Source of the DNA: Crambe crambe
Lineage: Eukaryota; Porifera; Demospongiae; Poecilosclerida; Crambeidae
DNA length: 64,000 bases
Assembly: GCA_963924555.1 (NCBI GenBank)
Contig: OZ004583.1
Location: 7,206,582-7,270,581 of the forward strand
Reading direction: 5' to 3'
A program made the position numbers and the translations under genes. Each line of letters opens with the position of its first letter. Positions within the stretch are counted from its first letter, which is position 1. Positions 48,722 to 60,978 of this stretch are shown here, one piece after another. The notes beneath the pieces are model-generated. The model did no database searches and had not been told where the DNA came from. It was given only the letters and a program-made list of their open reading frames with translations.

Positions 48722-51700
48722 ATGCAATTGTTAGTAACTATAATTGTGACTTTTTTTACAGCTGCTGAACAACTTTCCTTGACCTCCTCTCCTCCCTCTA
48801 ATGGACCCATTTGTCCTGGACCCATTCAGTTCACTTGTACAGGCACTGAAGTAGGCCAAACATTGAGATGGAGAGTGAATGGTACTAACCGTGTAATGTA
48901 TGGATTCGATGGCACCGATTCCTTCATTAACTACCTCGACCCTCGCTTATTGGGTGTGGAAGTAATGATTGTCAATACTTCTCTGAGCCGGAATGATTCA
49001 CGGATTATTAATATTGTATCTATATTGAGTAGTAATGTTTCTATTCTGAAGGGATCAATGATTCAGTGTCATAGTAGTTCAATCACCAGTGAAGTGCTCA
49101 ATGTCACAGAAATTGGAGGTAACTATGAAAATATCATTGCACCATGCACAGCTATATAACTTGATCTATGTGTTTATGAACACCTTCCCTTTGATAATAG
49201 TCCCTCCTCAACCCTCCTTCGCTAGCTGCTCTATCCTCAGAACCAATGTCACAGTGGTCTCCATCCAGTGGTTCCCCTCCTTCACCTCTCAGTATGATGT
49301 GGAGATGTATCATGTGGTAGTGAACCCTGCCACCCCCTCCTGTCCCAGTGATCAGATGATAGTGAGTCTCTTACACACTATAATTTTGTGTGTTGAGCAT
49401 TATAGATGTTGCTGCATTATCTGAAAAACATGATGGCTACTGATGGGGAGTAAATAAATTTTGATATGGTACTGAAGTGAACTAATTATATTTAGATCCC
49501 GTTGCTATGTGGTTGCTATGTGGATTAAATCAGCAAGTGGAGTGCATTAATTTTTTGTATCCCCAGGCTATGATTGTCTGTAAGACGTACAGCTTGAACA
49601 AGTTGTTGAAGTTCTGCTGGCTACTATACTCTCTGAAAAGCTTGTTGGGTTTGAAACGTTATGAATATCATGTCATTATAAACGTGCAATGTGGTCAATG
49701 AATAACATTAAAATTCCATGTTTCAAACCCAACAAGCTTTTCTGAGAGTAGCTAGTATAAAAGAAGGAACATTCTAGCTGGTCTACAGCAGTTTCACACG
49801 CTGCCTTCTTTGATCTTCAGACTGGGCAGGCACAAAATACTTGTATCCTTTATGCTAGGGAGTAGCTATAACAGGAGCATCAGCAGGTATGTGGACTATT
49901 CTTGCTGCCATTCCACAACCAAACAGTACTGATATTTGTAACTATGGACTACAGTAGCTACGTGGGATCTAAAATAGATAAGCACTTGGTTTCTGGTTGA
50001 TTTAGTGCACCATCCCTCGGGCTACAGTGCACTAAATCAACCAGAAACCTCGCGCATGCTTTATTTATTACTAAGTTATCACTTTTATTATTTAGCCTCC
50101 AGCATCATTAGCCTATGGTATTAGAGTGTTTACTTTTAGCATCGAACATATTTATGTAAGTGCATTATTTATTTCCTGAGGCACTCATGTATCATTTTAA
50201 AGTATGTTCACTTGATGATTTTTGTTTACTTTTTGAGAACACCTTTTTTCTTGAAAAGTCTGTTTCTGCTGCTGGTCTAAAAGCATATCAGACCTGTCTA
50301 TTCCCACTTTGTTTAATGCACAATTGGGAAAATCACATAGAACTCCATTTCCTTTCATCGATCCCATTAGCTATAATTCTTTTGTATGATGATCGTAGAG
50401 ACCCAGTGAGAGTTACAGCTGTTCTGGACTGGTCCTGGATACACGCTACTCCTTCACAGTAAGTGCCATCAACTGTAGGAACCAAGAAGGAGAAGGAAAT
50501 ATTACCATAATTCACCCACAAGGTATAATAGCAATATTAACTTTGATGCATAGTGTATGGAGTGGACTTATCGTAACAGTCATGGGTGTCAGTGTTGCAT
50601 TTCATACCAAGAGTCTGACACCCATACCCAATGAGCAGTCCAGGGGAATTTTTTTTTTCAGCAGTGATATGGCCCAGACATTAATATTGAGTTTATAGCT
50701 TTTGAAGGAGACCATTAACTTTTAAGAAAGAGTGGTTGACTCTTTTCCCAGTAAGAACTATGAGGTAAAGGGAAAGGCTGCATGGTCAATGAGATATAAT
50801 TATGTTTATGCAGCTCCTCAAACTCCTGAGGTGACAGTTTCACCACTGTATGATCAGAATGGACAACTGAATCTGACAGTGAAGTGGATGCAACAAGTTA
50901 GCTAGCTATAGCTACTATGAATATCTGCAGTAGTCTTTTTTTTTTTTTTTTTTTTTTTCGTCCTCCAGACTCAATCTCCATCTCAGTGTTTCTTTAATCA
51001 ACTCCTAAGCTACACAGTGGTCCTGGAGGAGACAAGGGGGAGGGTGGATCAGAGGATGATCAATTCTGACAACTGCAGTGACCTCTGTTCCATCTCCTTC
51101 ATCCTCTCCTCACCAGATCAAAACTATTTTATCGGTGTTAATGTTACAGGAGCCTTTGGGTCAACTAGCACCTCTCTAAGTGAGTTGATTGGTTGCATGA
51201 TAATGTTCCTTTACCAACTTTTGATATTTAGACACTTCTATCCCATCTTCCTTTAATGTTACTGCCTCCTCTGAGGGTTGTATGACCTCTATCCTCTGTT
51301 CCTACCCTATGAGAGAAGGAGACTGTTTCTTCCAATATGGCCGTGACTCCTCTTACCAGGACCTGGGCCCTTCATTGTCTACCTCCCTCAATTCCCCTCT
51401 CCAAATAACTGTCTCAGATGCTGCTACAATTCAGTATTATCAGGCGACTTTTTCCCTTAACCTTCAAGTCAGAGGAAACTTCACTTCAGGTGAAGGTGAG
51501 ATAGTATGTTTCTTGAAGCTAGTGCACATAACAATGTCGTATCATGTTGTGTGTAGGTGCACGGTTGACATCTGCAAATCAAGGTCTGCTGGTTGTGGGT
51601 GTGATACTATTAAGTGTGGCCGTTGTACTTGGAGTGATCATTACTTTGATGGTATTTAAGAAAGGTATGTATCATTATTGGCTTAGAATTTTTTTGGTTA

Positions 51701-53096
51701 TTAATGTTTTCTCCTCTAGGACCATGGCTATCTCTGAGTCTCTCTGTGATAGGATTAGTTGTAATATTTGTATCTCTCGTGTTGTGGGTTGCAGTGGGAT
51801 TTCATGTTGGATTGCAAAGAAGTAAGCATTCTCTCAGGTATTAATTTCATTATAATTTTGTGTGTACATGCAGATACATGTGATCCTACTTGGCAGTCTT
51901 CTAGAGATGGTCTCATAATTTCAGCACATGTTTTCTCAGATGTCAGTCTCCTAATATTTGTGGCTGCTGGAATATATTTTGCTGTGGATTACATCAGTAA
52001 GGGATTATCTATAAAGAAGATACGTAGCTATTGCTTCTATCAGATGACATCATTAATAGGAGGATTCTGAATCACTGATATCTTTCTCTCTATACTTACA
52101 CAGGTTTACCCAACTACAAAAAGAGGACCATTGAGGTATAAATTGCATGTATAATATCCAGACTTTAACCTCTCACGCTTCTCTGCTATAAGAGATCTGT
52201 AGCTATCAGGAAAATAGCATTAATCATGTCCTAGCTATAATAATTGACTGCAGCAAATGAGTTTCTGGCAGAAATGTTTGCATAGAAGTTCATCAAATAA
52301 TATTCAGCACCAACCAAGAGAGGAAGAATGGAAATTTAATTTGGCAAGTATAATTGTTATTAATCTTTTAGTTGATATCAATTGTATGATTATTGACTAC
52401 CAACAGAAAGATAAAAAACCAGAAGAGTTGGAGCGTGGTGCTGGAGGGAGAGTGAAGGAGTTGGAAGCTCTTACTGTTGGAGGATTCAGAAAACCAGGAC
52501 AATCATATATGGAAGCTAAACTGGAGGAACAAGAAAGATTGTATCAGGAATACAAGGATGAACTTCCAACTGATGGAGTATGTAGAGTCATTTGTAGTGA
52601 CAGTGCAGCTAGTCCCACTCTTTCATCATGTAGTCTAAAGGAGAGGAACCTACCTCCAAGGGTAAGGGTGAGGACTCTCATTACCGTCCCCTAGACCATG
52701 GGAAAGGAGGACATAAGGACAAACCAGCAAAAGAAAGTGGAGGAGGAGGAGAGGAATACAGTATTATCAGTGTAAGTGATGCATGGGATGTAGAAATCAC
52801 CATGAAGGATGGTATACCTATTGTATGTACTCTAGGCAAGTGGTGTACCCTCATCTTCCCAAGTACATGGCAATAAGGAAGAGTACCAACATTTAGACTT
52901 CAAGAATGGGGCTGAAAGTAAGGACAAACCTTCCAGTACCCAGGGTAAAAGTGTGGAAGAATATTATAGTGCTCTGGGTAACAGTAAGGTAACACTAATG
53001 ATGACCAATTTCTCATACTTACAGTTTTATTGGTTGTTCTTTCTTCTGATCTAGGAAGGAAAAGGTGCTACCGAAGGAAAGCCTGTCACTACCTAG
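48722..53096 (+). CDS. Receptor family copy A4: intact Ig/FN3 receptor with three membrane segments and YxxL tail
   Basis: Exons: Ig 48762-49118 (ICPGPIQFTC...LRWRVNG); FN3a 49201-49361 and 50399-50522 (RYSFTVSAIN); FN3b 50814-50896 and 50969-51179; FN3-like 51232-51495; hydrophobic segments 51557-51664 (LLVVGVILLSVAVVLGVI), 51720-51821 and 51874-51996; tail 52104-52135, 52272-52343 (GC donor), 52407-52577, 52634-52661, 52695-52771, 52836-52988 and 53055-53096 (stop). All phases agree, about 702 codons without the signal. MQLLVTIIVTFFTAAEQ at 48722 could be a signal peptide read straight through, or the AG at 48761 is an acceptor and the signal exon lies upstream, as in A2. Many N-glycosylation sites. 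The tail has EYSII, EYQHL and YYSAL. A membrane receptor is inferred. Ligand unknown. The domain calls rest on the pattern of Cys, Trp and Tyr residues. Confidence 0.8.
49607..50048. mobile_element. Two small hairpin MITEs in an A4 intron
   Basis: 49620-49755: arms ctactatactctctgaaaag, then cttgttgggtttgaaac, and their complement. 49988-50048: ggtttctggttgatttagtg, then cac, and its complement around a 16-base loop (catccctcgggctaca). Neither touches an exon. Confidence 0.75.
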
Positions 53097-53493
53097 ACAG
53101 AGGACAAACTACATCACTCATTCGCTAGCTATAAGTTTACAGACTATTTGCAAAGAGGAAATTTTTTATTTAGCTGTTTCTGTTTAGTTCATGATACATC
53201 ACTACTAGGCTGTAGCTAGTATGAGCATGAGGATGAGTTATCTTGCACAGTGAATGATACAGATCACACACTATACACATTTCAATAGGGACTTTCCACA
53301 GCCTGTGCATCACCCCTCCCATACCTAATGCTTCTGTTCTGTCGGGATCAATTATGGTTCAGTGCATCAGTCAGTTATTAGAGGTACATTTATTATGAAC
53401 AGACCATTTGCATCGAGATGTCCGGTGTAATAAAGTAATTAGTTGACCAGTTTAGAGAAAGTTGGAAAAGTAGTGTCAATAAAACTTGTATAA
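53097..53493. other. A4 3' flank and residual LTR-like sequence
   Basis: After the stop comes the family's gacagaggacaaac flank. 53400-53489 may be the distal part of the Gypsy-2 LTR cut off by F1 (it lies directly outside the ATAA duplication), but homology could not be proven by eye. No gene. Confidence 0.3.
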
Positions 53494-54288
53494 GGGAAAA
53501 AGCATTTCGTGAAATGAAAAAAAGATGTAGGGATGACCACTGCTCAAAAAAGTAAGGAAACAAGAAGGATGGAAATGGGATCAATCTTTGTTCTGTATAT
53601 CCAGCCAACAATCCCTACATATACGTCAGGTAACTTCAGATTATAGTGTAGTAATGTGTGTATATGTAGGGATTGTTGGCTGGATATACAGAACAAAGAT
53701 TGATCCCATTTCCATCCTTCTTGTTTCCTTACTTTTTTGAGCAGTGGTCATCCCTACATCTTTTTTTCATTTCACGAAATGCTTTTTCCCTTACTTGTTC
53801 CTGGTCTTTTTTCCTCTCTTTTATGGTTTTAGCTATGATTAGAGTTCATTCTTCTATGTGTATGCAGGGACAGATGAAAGAAGTTCTCCAATAGCATACC
53901 AGCCCAATCATTTATCGAGTCAAGGTATTGTGTTGTTGAGCCATACTTGGAGGTCGAAGATGCTGAAATAGAGTCTACCGTGGTGAATCTAAATCCCCGA
54001 ATCGATACAGTAGTCTATCATCAGCTAGAGCTAGCTAGCTAGCTAGAGACAGCTGAGTAATATTATGATTTCGAATAATTGGATATTCAAATACATGCGC
54101 ATGCGTATTATAGAAAAGATGGCTTCCTAATTGAATTAGTCTGAGTGCTGTGCTCCATAGTGTCTCCTTTTTCATCGACTCTTTCGAGGATCAACGAGTA
54201 GAAAAGATCGTAGTTGGTAGAATTTGGAGTGGATTTGTCCAGAAATCATGGCTGTAGCTTGAGTGGTTCGAGAGATATGGTTGTCTAA

Positions 54289-54321
<33 letters not shown>

Positions 54322-55613
54322 GGGAAAAAGCATTTCGTGAAATGAAAAAAGATGTAGGGATGACCACTGCACAAAAAAGTAAGGAAACAAGAAGGATGGA
54401 ATCTTTGTTCTGTATATCCAGCCAACAATCCCTACATATACGTCGAGTAGCTTCAGATTATAGTGTAGTAATGTACGTACATGTAGGGATTGTTGGCTGG
54501 ATATACAGAACAAAGATTCCATCCTTCTTGTTTCCTTACTTTTTTGTGCAGTGGTCATCCCTACATCTTTTTTCATTTCACGAAATGCTTTTTCCCTTAC
54601 TTGTTCCTGGTCTTTTTTTCCTCTCTTTTATGGTTTTAACTATGTATAGAGTTCATTCTTCTATGTGTATGCAGGGACAGATGAAAGAAGAATAGTTCTC
54701 CAATAGCATACCAGCCCAATCACTATCAACGAGTCAAGGTGGAGGTAGAAGATAATGAAATAGAGTCTACCTTGTTGAATCTAAATCCCCGAGTCGATAC
54801 AGTAGTCTATCATCATCATCATCATTATTCTAGCTACATATACCTATACCTAGCTAGCTAGAGGCAGCTGAATAATATTATAATTTCGAATAATTGGATA
54901 TCAAATACATGCGCATGCGTATTATAGAAAAGATGGCTTCCTAATTGAATTAGTCGAGTGCTGTGCTCCTTAGTGTCTCCTTTTTCATCGACTCTTTCGA
55001 GGATCAACGAGTAGAAAAGATCGTAGTTCGTAGAATTTGGAGTGGATTTGTCCAGAAATCATAGCTGTAGCTTGAGTGGTTCGAGAGATATGGTTGTCTA
55101 AGAAGAATAATAATAAGAATAATAAAGAAGAAGAATATAGCGATTTACCTGCTTGCCGTATTTCTGAAACGGTAAGCTCCCTGGTCCTGAAACTTGGTCT
55201 GCACATTGTAGTAGGCTCTAGTAGGCTGGATAATCATTCACAGTAGCTATTATTAGGTCTAAGTGGGGGAACTGGAATTTCACTTTTGTATTAGTCTATA
55301 GGCGGCGCGCGCAGCCGTCCGAGTCATCCCTACATAGAGAGTGCTACCGCACTCTCTGATAATAATAATAATAATAGAGAAGAAGAAGAATATAGCGATT
55401 TACCTGCTTGTCGTATTTCTGAAACGGTAAGTTCCCTGGTCCTGAAACTTGGTCTGCACATTGTAGTAGGCTCTAGTAGGCTGGATAATCATTCACAGTA
55501 GCTTTTGTTAGGTCTAAGTGGGAGAACTAGAATTTCACTTTAGTATTAGTCTATAGGCGGCGCGCGCGGCCGTCCGAGTCATCCCTACATAGAGAGTGCT
55601 ACCGCACTCTCTG
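53494..55613 (-). mobile_element. F1 element, copy 2 (outer), split by copy 3
   Basis: Minus orientation. The 5' end is cagagagtgcgg at 55613. The 3' end is the hairpin ending at 53494. ATAA (TTAT on minus) is duplicated at 53490-53493 and 55614-55617. Minus the inner copy it is about 1075 bp, matching copy 1. It interrupts the LTR of Gypsy-2. Its internal (TTA)n tract was the landing site of copy 3. Confidence 0.8.
54322..55358 (-). mobile_element. F1 element, copy 3 (inner, 1037 bp), inserted in copy 2
   Basis: Start cagagagtgcgg at 55358, end in the hairpin 54319-54600, ATAA at 54318-54321 and 55359-55362 on either side. The target lies inside the (TTA)n tract of copy 2, whose two halves continue outside. 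Copy 3 hairpin arms lack the 13 bases ggatcaatctttg-type segment seen in copies 1 and 2, so it is a distinct subtype. Confidence 0.8.
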
Positions 55614-55803
55614 ATAACTTTTTATTGGTTTAACATATGTGGTGACCTCAGCACGCGTGTAAATAGCAAGAACTGATCTTTACAATAAATTGCACAAAAC
55701 TAAATAAAAAGATGAAACAGGACATGGTTAAAACCATGGGTAATTATGCATGCATGAATATGATTAATGGTAATAAAGTAATCAAGGTTAGTCAGTTGCC
55801 ACA
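55614..55803 (-). repeat. Gypsy-2 3' LTR, first part
   Basis: On minus it starts TGTGGCAACTGACTAAC directly after a polypurine tract (cagaggggggaag, 55804-55816). It runs to aataaaaagttat, where F1 inserts. The aataaa near 55625 could be its polyadenylation signal. Confidence 0.65.
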
Positions 55804-55835
55804 CTTCCCCCCTCTGAGACTGTAAAAAAAAGTTC

Positions 55836-57405
55836 TCAGTTCCATCCGTAACGGTCAGGGCGGGAAATGCCTTGGCGAGCAGATCTGCAAAGTGGAGCTG
55901 CTGGTGGTTGAGGTGGTACAGCAGCTGGGGGGTCGGGTGCAGGGGACGGAGTAGGAGGAGGAAGTGGAGCAGTTACATCAGGTAAGTAAATATCCTCTAC
56001 AGAAGAGGAAGTATCATCTTCTTGTGACTGAGTAAGTGGAAGAGTAACATCTCGTTTACGAACTGCATCCATGTGACGACGTACAACATTGCCCGATTGC
56101 ACTTCGACGTGATAAGAGAGTGGACCCGTGACCTTGACCACTTTGCCAGGAATCCACGAATTGTTGGGGGTAGAAAAATCTTTGACATATACAGAGTCAT
56201 CAACTTTGAAGGAACGGAGTGGCTTGGCAGTGTCATGCTGCTCAGCCTGTGTGAGAGGTCGGGGAAGAGCCTATCCAGACGTGACCTTGGTCTGCGTCCC
56301 ATGAGGAGTTGTGCAGGGGCCACACCTGTCGTTGTCTGAGGGGTAATACGGTAGGTGAGCAGGAACTTGAAGATACGCTCCTGAATAGTGGCTCCTTTAG
56401 TACGCTTCAGGCCATTCTTGAAGGTTTGAACAGCGCGTTCGGCAAGTCCATTGCTGGAAGGATGGTAAGGGGCAGTAGTGATGTGGACAATGTTGTTGTC
56501 TGACATGAATGACTTGAATTCTGCACTGGTGGATGATGTACCATTGTCGGTCACCACCTTGCGTGGCAGTCCAAAGTTTGCAAAAATGATTCGGAGTTTC
56601 TCTATGGTCTTGGTGGAAGTGATGGAGTTCATCATGTGGACATCAATCCACTTAGAATGTGCATCGACTAGCACGAGGTATTGGTGTCCCAAGAAGGGAC
56701 CAGCAAAATCAAGATGAATCCTGGACCATGGCTGCGATGGCCATTCCCATGGGTGCAATGGAGCTGGTGCAGGGGAGGCTCGTGACTCCTGACAAACTTG
56801 ACAGGACTTGACAAGTTTCTCGATGTCAGAATGGATACCTGGCCACCAGACATAGGACCTAGCAAGGGCCTTCATCTTGCTGATGCCTGGGTGTGACTCG
56901 TGGAGTTCTTCGAGAAGTAACTGTCGACCTGGTGGTGGGACAATGACTCGTGATGCCCAGAGGATGCATCCATCGAGGACACTAAGCTCATGCTTGCGGA
57001 TTGAGTAGGGCTGATATTCTTTGTCCAGCTTCTGATTCTGGTCTGGCCAGCCTGTCAACAAGAATCTGAGGACACAAGACATGATGGGGTCCTTGGCGGT
57101 CCATTCCTTGATACTAGCAGCATTAGCAGAAGTGGATGAGAGATGGTTGATCACCATAACTACATCTTCGGGTACACAATCATGGACTGTAGTGGTGGGA
57201 GACGGCAGACGGCTGAGAGCATCGGCATTGCAGAGTTGCTTGCCTGGTTTGTACTTGATGGAGTAGCTGTAAAGACTAGGTGTTTCAATGCGAGTGCGAC
57301 TCTTCCAGGACAGAAAACATTGTGATGATGATACACATAGTAAAGAGTATTGTATGACTCGATCGAGCACTTTCCACATTTAGAGTAGTAGAATCTATAC
57401 CTCAT
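55836..57405 (-). pseudogene. Gypsy-2 pol fragment: RNase H end and integrase
   Basis: Starts in the last part of RNase H (KYKPGKQLCNADALSRLP), then zinc-binding H2C2 (ESHPGISKMKAL...CQVC) and the integrase core with D (HLDFAGPFLG), D (VVTDNG) and E (SNGLAERAVQ). A C-terminal GPLSYHVEV...RRHMD domain ends at a stop at 55836. A frameshift near 56270 separates the core from the C-terminus. Everything 5' of RNase H is missing. It is a different lineage from Gypsy-1 by sequence. Confidence 0.85.
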
Positions 57406-58183
57406 GATTAGTGTACAGCTTCAACCAGAAGCAGAAGCACATTGCAGGACATGCAGTAACACTCTCATCATGTATGTACATCTGCACATTATTATCTAAT
57501 CATTGAAATTGTGTCAGAGAAGGGGAAAATGAAGGAATGGACTGGAAAATATCCAATAACAGACTGTCATTGCAATTCAGTCCTTGCATTGAACCTCACT
57601 TCAAATGTATGAAATATAATCCTGAGACTACAAGACATATTGGGTTCTCACACATTCTGATCCCACACTAAATCATCAACCCTGCATCCTGAAAGAAATC
57701 CAGTCTTATCATTCTGTTATTAGAAAAATTAAAGAGGGCACTTTAATACACATAGAGAGGTCTATAATACAGGAAGGGCAACTACAGAAAAAAGTCACTT
57801 CTCACTATTAAGGACAACTGCTAAATGCAGTGGAATGAATCTAAGACTGTGTAGTGAAAAAATTCTAAAAACAAAAGACTCGTACTTCCATTTAACCCCC
57901 TCCCATGAAAATTTAATATACCACCACATACACTGCACCCATTCTGACCTGATTGGGTAAAGGGTAATAGAAACCAAGTTCAAGGTAAAGGGTTTGCACC
58001 TGCATCTCCTGGGATAGTTAGGTGGGTAATAAATTATAGGTGTGGTTATTGAATCTAGGAGGGGTGAGGACTCTCTTGTTGATGAACTTTACACACAACT
58101 ATCCCTACTTGTCTGTTCTATTTAAAGAGATACCATGAAGAATATTAAAGCAGCACCTTAATTATTAGAGTCTATAAAATATT
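57406..58183. other. Non-genic; fragment of a hairpin-element arm near 58030-58130
   Basis: 58035-58130 has gtggttattgaatctaggag, then actctcttgttgatgaactt and acaactatccctacttgtct. These words occur in the F2 and F3 hairpin arms. It is probably half of an eroded hairpin. The rest shows nothing. Confidence 0.45.
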
Positions 58184-59310
58184 GTACATTAGGGAAATGC
58201 AAACATTGTGGGGCAAGTGTGCATGCTGAGTTTAGTCATGAAAAGAAACTGCAATATTAGAATAATAAAGCCAGCTGGCCCCATTCATTAACAGCAAGAC
58301 CTACTTACTGTCACAGAGGAGCATTCTCTAGCCAAGTACATATGCAAGTATTCAATTTAAAATATGAAAAGAAGCCTCTTAGGAAAGATAAAATGAGTGG
58401 TGAAGTTGATGGTGCTTCGGTCATTTGAGTCAGCACACGACCTTCAAGTGCCTTCAACAGTGACAGAAGAAATAACTAACCATAATCCTTTGAGTGCTAA
58501 ACTGACTGTCAAGAGGAAGAAATGACGACTAAAATAAGTCAAGTTGCTACTATACATGTTGAGTACTTTGAGATAATAATTTTCATGATGACACACATAC
58601 AATCACGCCACACATTGTTCTTTCAAGTGTATTAATGACCCACTATACATCATCAAGTGTATCAAGAGGTACAAGGGTTAAAAATACATAATGAGTTTGA
58701 CCACGCCCACTCGTTATCTCGCTAGCTAGAGATTTCTTCATCACTGGAGGAGCCGAGTTCTTCCAAAATATTTGGAGTGATATCTTCATCTACTGGCTCC
58801 TGGGCTTATTGATGGATCTACTGTACTCCCCCTGCTAATCCCTTAAGGCTTTGAAGAAATCATATGGCTACCTGTAACTAATTTTTACTTCTGACCTCTG
58901 AACTCATAACATATACATTCACATCATCATGCCAATATTATAGTAATTATATGCTTGTGCCTCCTTTCCTGGTCATCTCCATTCCTGTATCCACCATGAC
59001 CAGAATCATGGCCAAATCCGATTGTACATTGTGATAACACCAGACTTGATTTGCATTGCTGCTCCTCAAAATCGCCAAAATTAGTACCATAAATTTTAAC
59101 TGAAAGCAAAAATCACTAAAATTAGTCTATGCTAATAATAGTTACCTTAAGGTATCTGCTGTACATTAGGGAAATGCAAGCATTGTGGGGCGAGTGTGCA
59201 TGCTGAGTTTAGTCATGAAAAGAAACTGCAATATTAGAATATACCTACGAGATTAAATAATGATAAAGCTAGCTGGCCCCATTCATTAACAGCAAGACCT
59301 ACTTACTGAG
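58184..59310. repeat. Direct repeat pair (58184-58313 and 59159-59310)
   Basis: Both begin gtacattagggaaatgca and end acagcaagacctacttactg, with a ~22-bp indel. Between them lie the dispersed repeat 58811-59153 (also at 2950-3272) and a possible minus-strand C-terminal exon at 58808-58735 (DEDITPNILEELGSSSDEEI, then a stop), which resembles acidic tails of pogo-like transposases. Confidence 0.6.
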
Positions 59311-60978
59311 GGCTGTGCTACAAACATGTAGGTAGACCACAACTTTATAGGAATAGCATAACCTGCCAAGGCCTAATCATAAGTGTAGTAAGGGATTGTA
59401 CCTGAGGGCATAGATTCCAGAGCAGGGCTAGAAAGAAGAGATCCTGAATTTTGATTGGTCATGCAAGACTCCTATACCCTAAAATACTTCAGTGGAAACA
59501 TGACTTGAATTTCTGAATTTCAAAGATCAGTAAAGTGGCTGTTTTAGAGAAGACCTTTACAAGTGAGCCTGTTGGACAGCATAGGATGACTACGTACATG
59601 AACTCCAATGATATTATAACACAAACATTTTGGAAAGATCATCTCAAAATAAAATAGATTATAATTCAAGTTTAATGCTAATTGTTACAGCTTACTTATA
59701 ATTAGCTTGTACACAAGGTAATAATTTTCACATGATTAATTTTTGTTGTTGAATATGACCAAGAAATTTACGGAATAACAAGTCTTGACATGTGATGTGT
59801 TATCCACACACGGGCATGGAATTGCAAGTGAAACATTATTCATCATTTCCTCGTCCACAGTTATTAACTACATACCTGCTGGACAAGTCCATGGAATGAG
59901 ATTTTACATGCATTATTATAACGAGTGGGTGTATGTGTTATTTCAGGATATCCATAATAAGGAAATCCACAAACATTCAATCTGCATGGATCTACTTGGC
60001 AAACTCCTTGGCTTTTTCATCGGTCTCAGAGGGATAATTGCATACACTCTCTGCTCCCAAAAGAGAGATGTTCAACTCAACCATACTTGCAATCTTCCAA
60101 GAACATAGAGCATCTCAATCAACTTGCGATATCTATGGTTAAGCGTAGCCAAACTATTTAACTGTGTCTCACCATCTCCAATGTACACCTCATTACATCC
60201 ATAAGGATAATATCCACACTATACTAAGGTTCACACACCTAGAATGAAGTGCACATTAGTGGTCACCTCATTGCATCCATAGGGACAATACCCACACTGT
60301 ACTAAGGTCCACACCACTAGAATGAAGTGATGGTCACCCCATAAGGACAATATACTACTAGCACATTAGTGGTCACCTCATTACATCCATAAGGACAATA
60401 CTCACACTATACTAATGTTCACACCCCTAGCATCCATGGGGACAATACCCACACTGCACTAAGGTCCACACAAGTGCACATTAGTGGTTTCCTCATTATA
60501 TCTACAACCTCTGAGGCTCTCTACAAATGACAAAAGGCTGGGTCCCAAGTGTGTGCATTATTCGGAGGTTCCAGTGCAGGAGAGAAAGAGTGAACAAACA
60601 AAGAGCAGAATTGAGAAGGTTCACAAAAGGAACTGAAATAATAAAACCCACAACAAATTAAAGGACACCATCCCATCAGTAAAGTGGGGACCTCTCTGAA
60701 CTTGATGGATTGACTCCTCAACAGGCTATAACCAAGGATAGAGTGGGTAAAGGGTTTCAATATAAGAAAGTCACTAGTATGGATGGGATACAATGTCCAA
60801 TAGTGGGCCATGAGGTGCTCAGGTCTACAAACTCCCCTTCAGCACTATCCATGCTAGGGACAAAGTGAGATGGGACAATATATAGAGAGAGGGAGGGAGG
60901 GAGGAGCAATAAGAAGATGTACCAATTATACCTATCAGATACTGATGGGAATAGAGAGAGTCAATGCATTGCACATAC
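59311..60978. repeat. Non-genic; minisatellite at 60189-60495
   Basis: 60189-60495 holds four to five imperfect ~75-bp units of 'acctcattacatccataaggacaatacccacactatactaaggt'. The 107-codon frame at 59785-60108 has no recognisable features. 60505-60560 is an inverted fragment of the repeat at 20487. Confidence 0.55.

Noticed and set aside
53673-54695. Frames over the F1 hairpins
   Set aside because: They are identical on both strands because the DNA is a palindrome, and they are not conserved outside it.
59785-60108. 107-codon plus frame
   Set aside because: No domain, no splice context and AT-driven composition; it could be chance.
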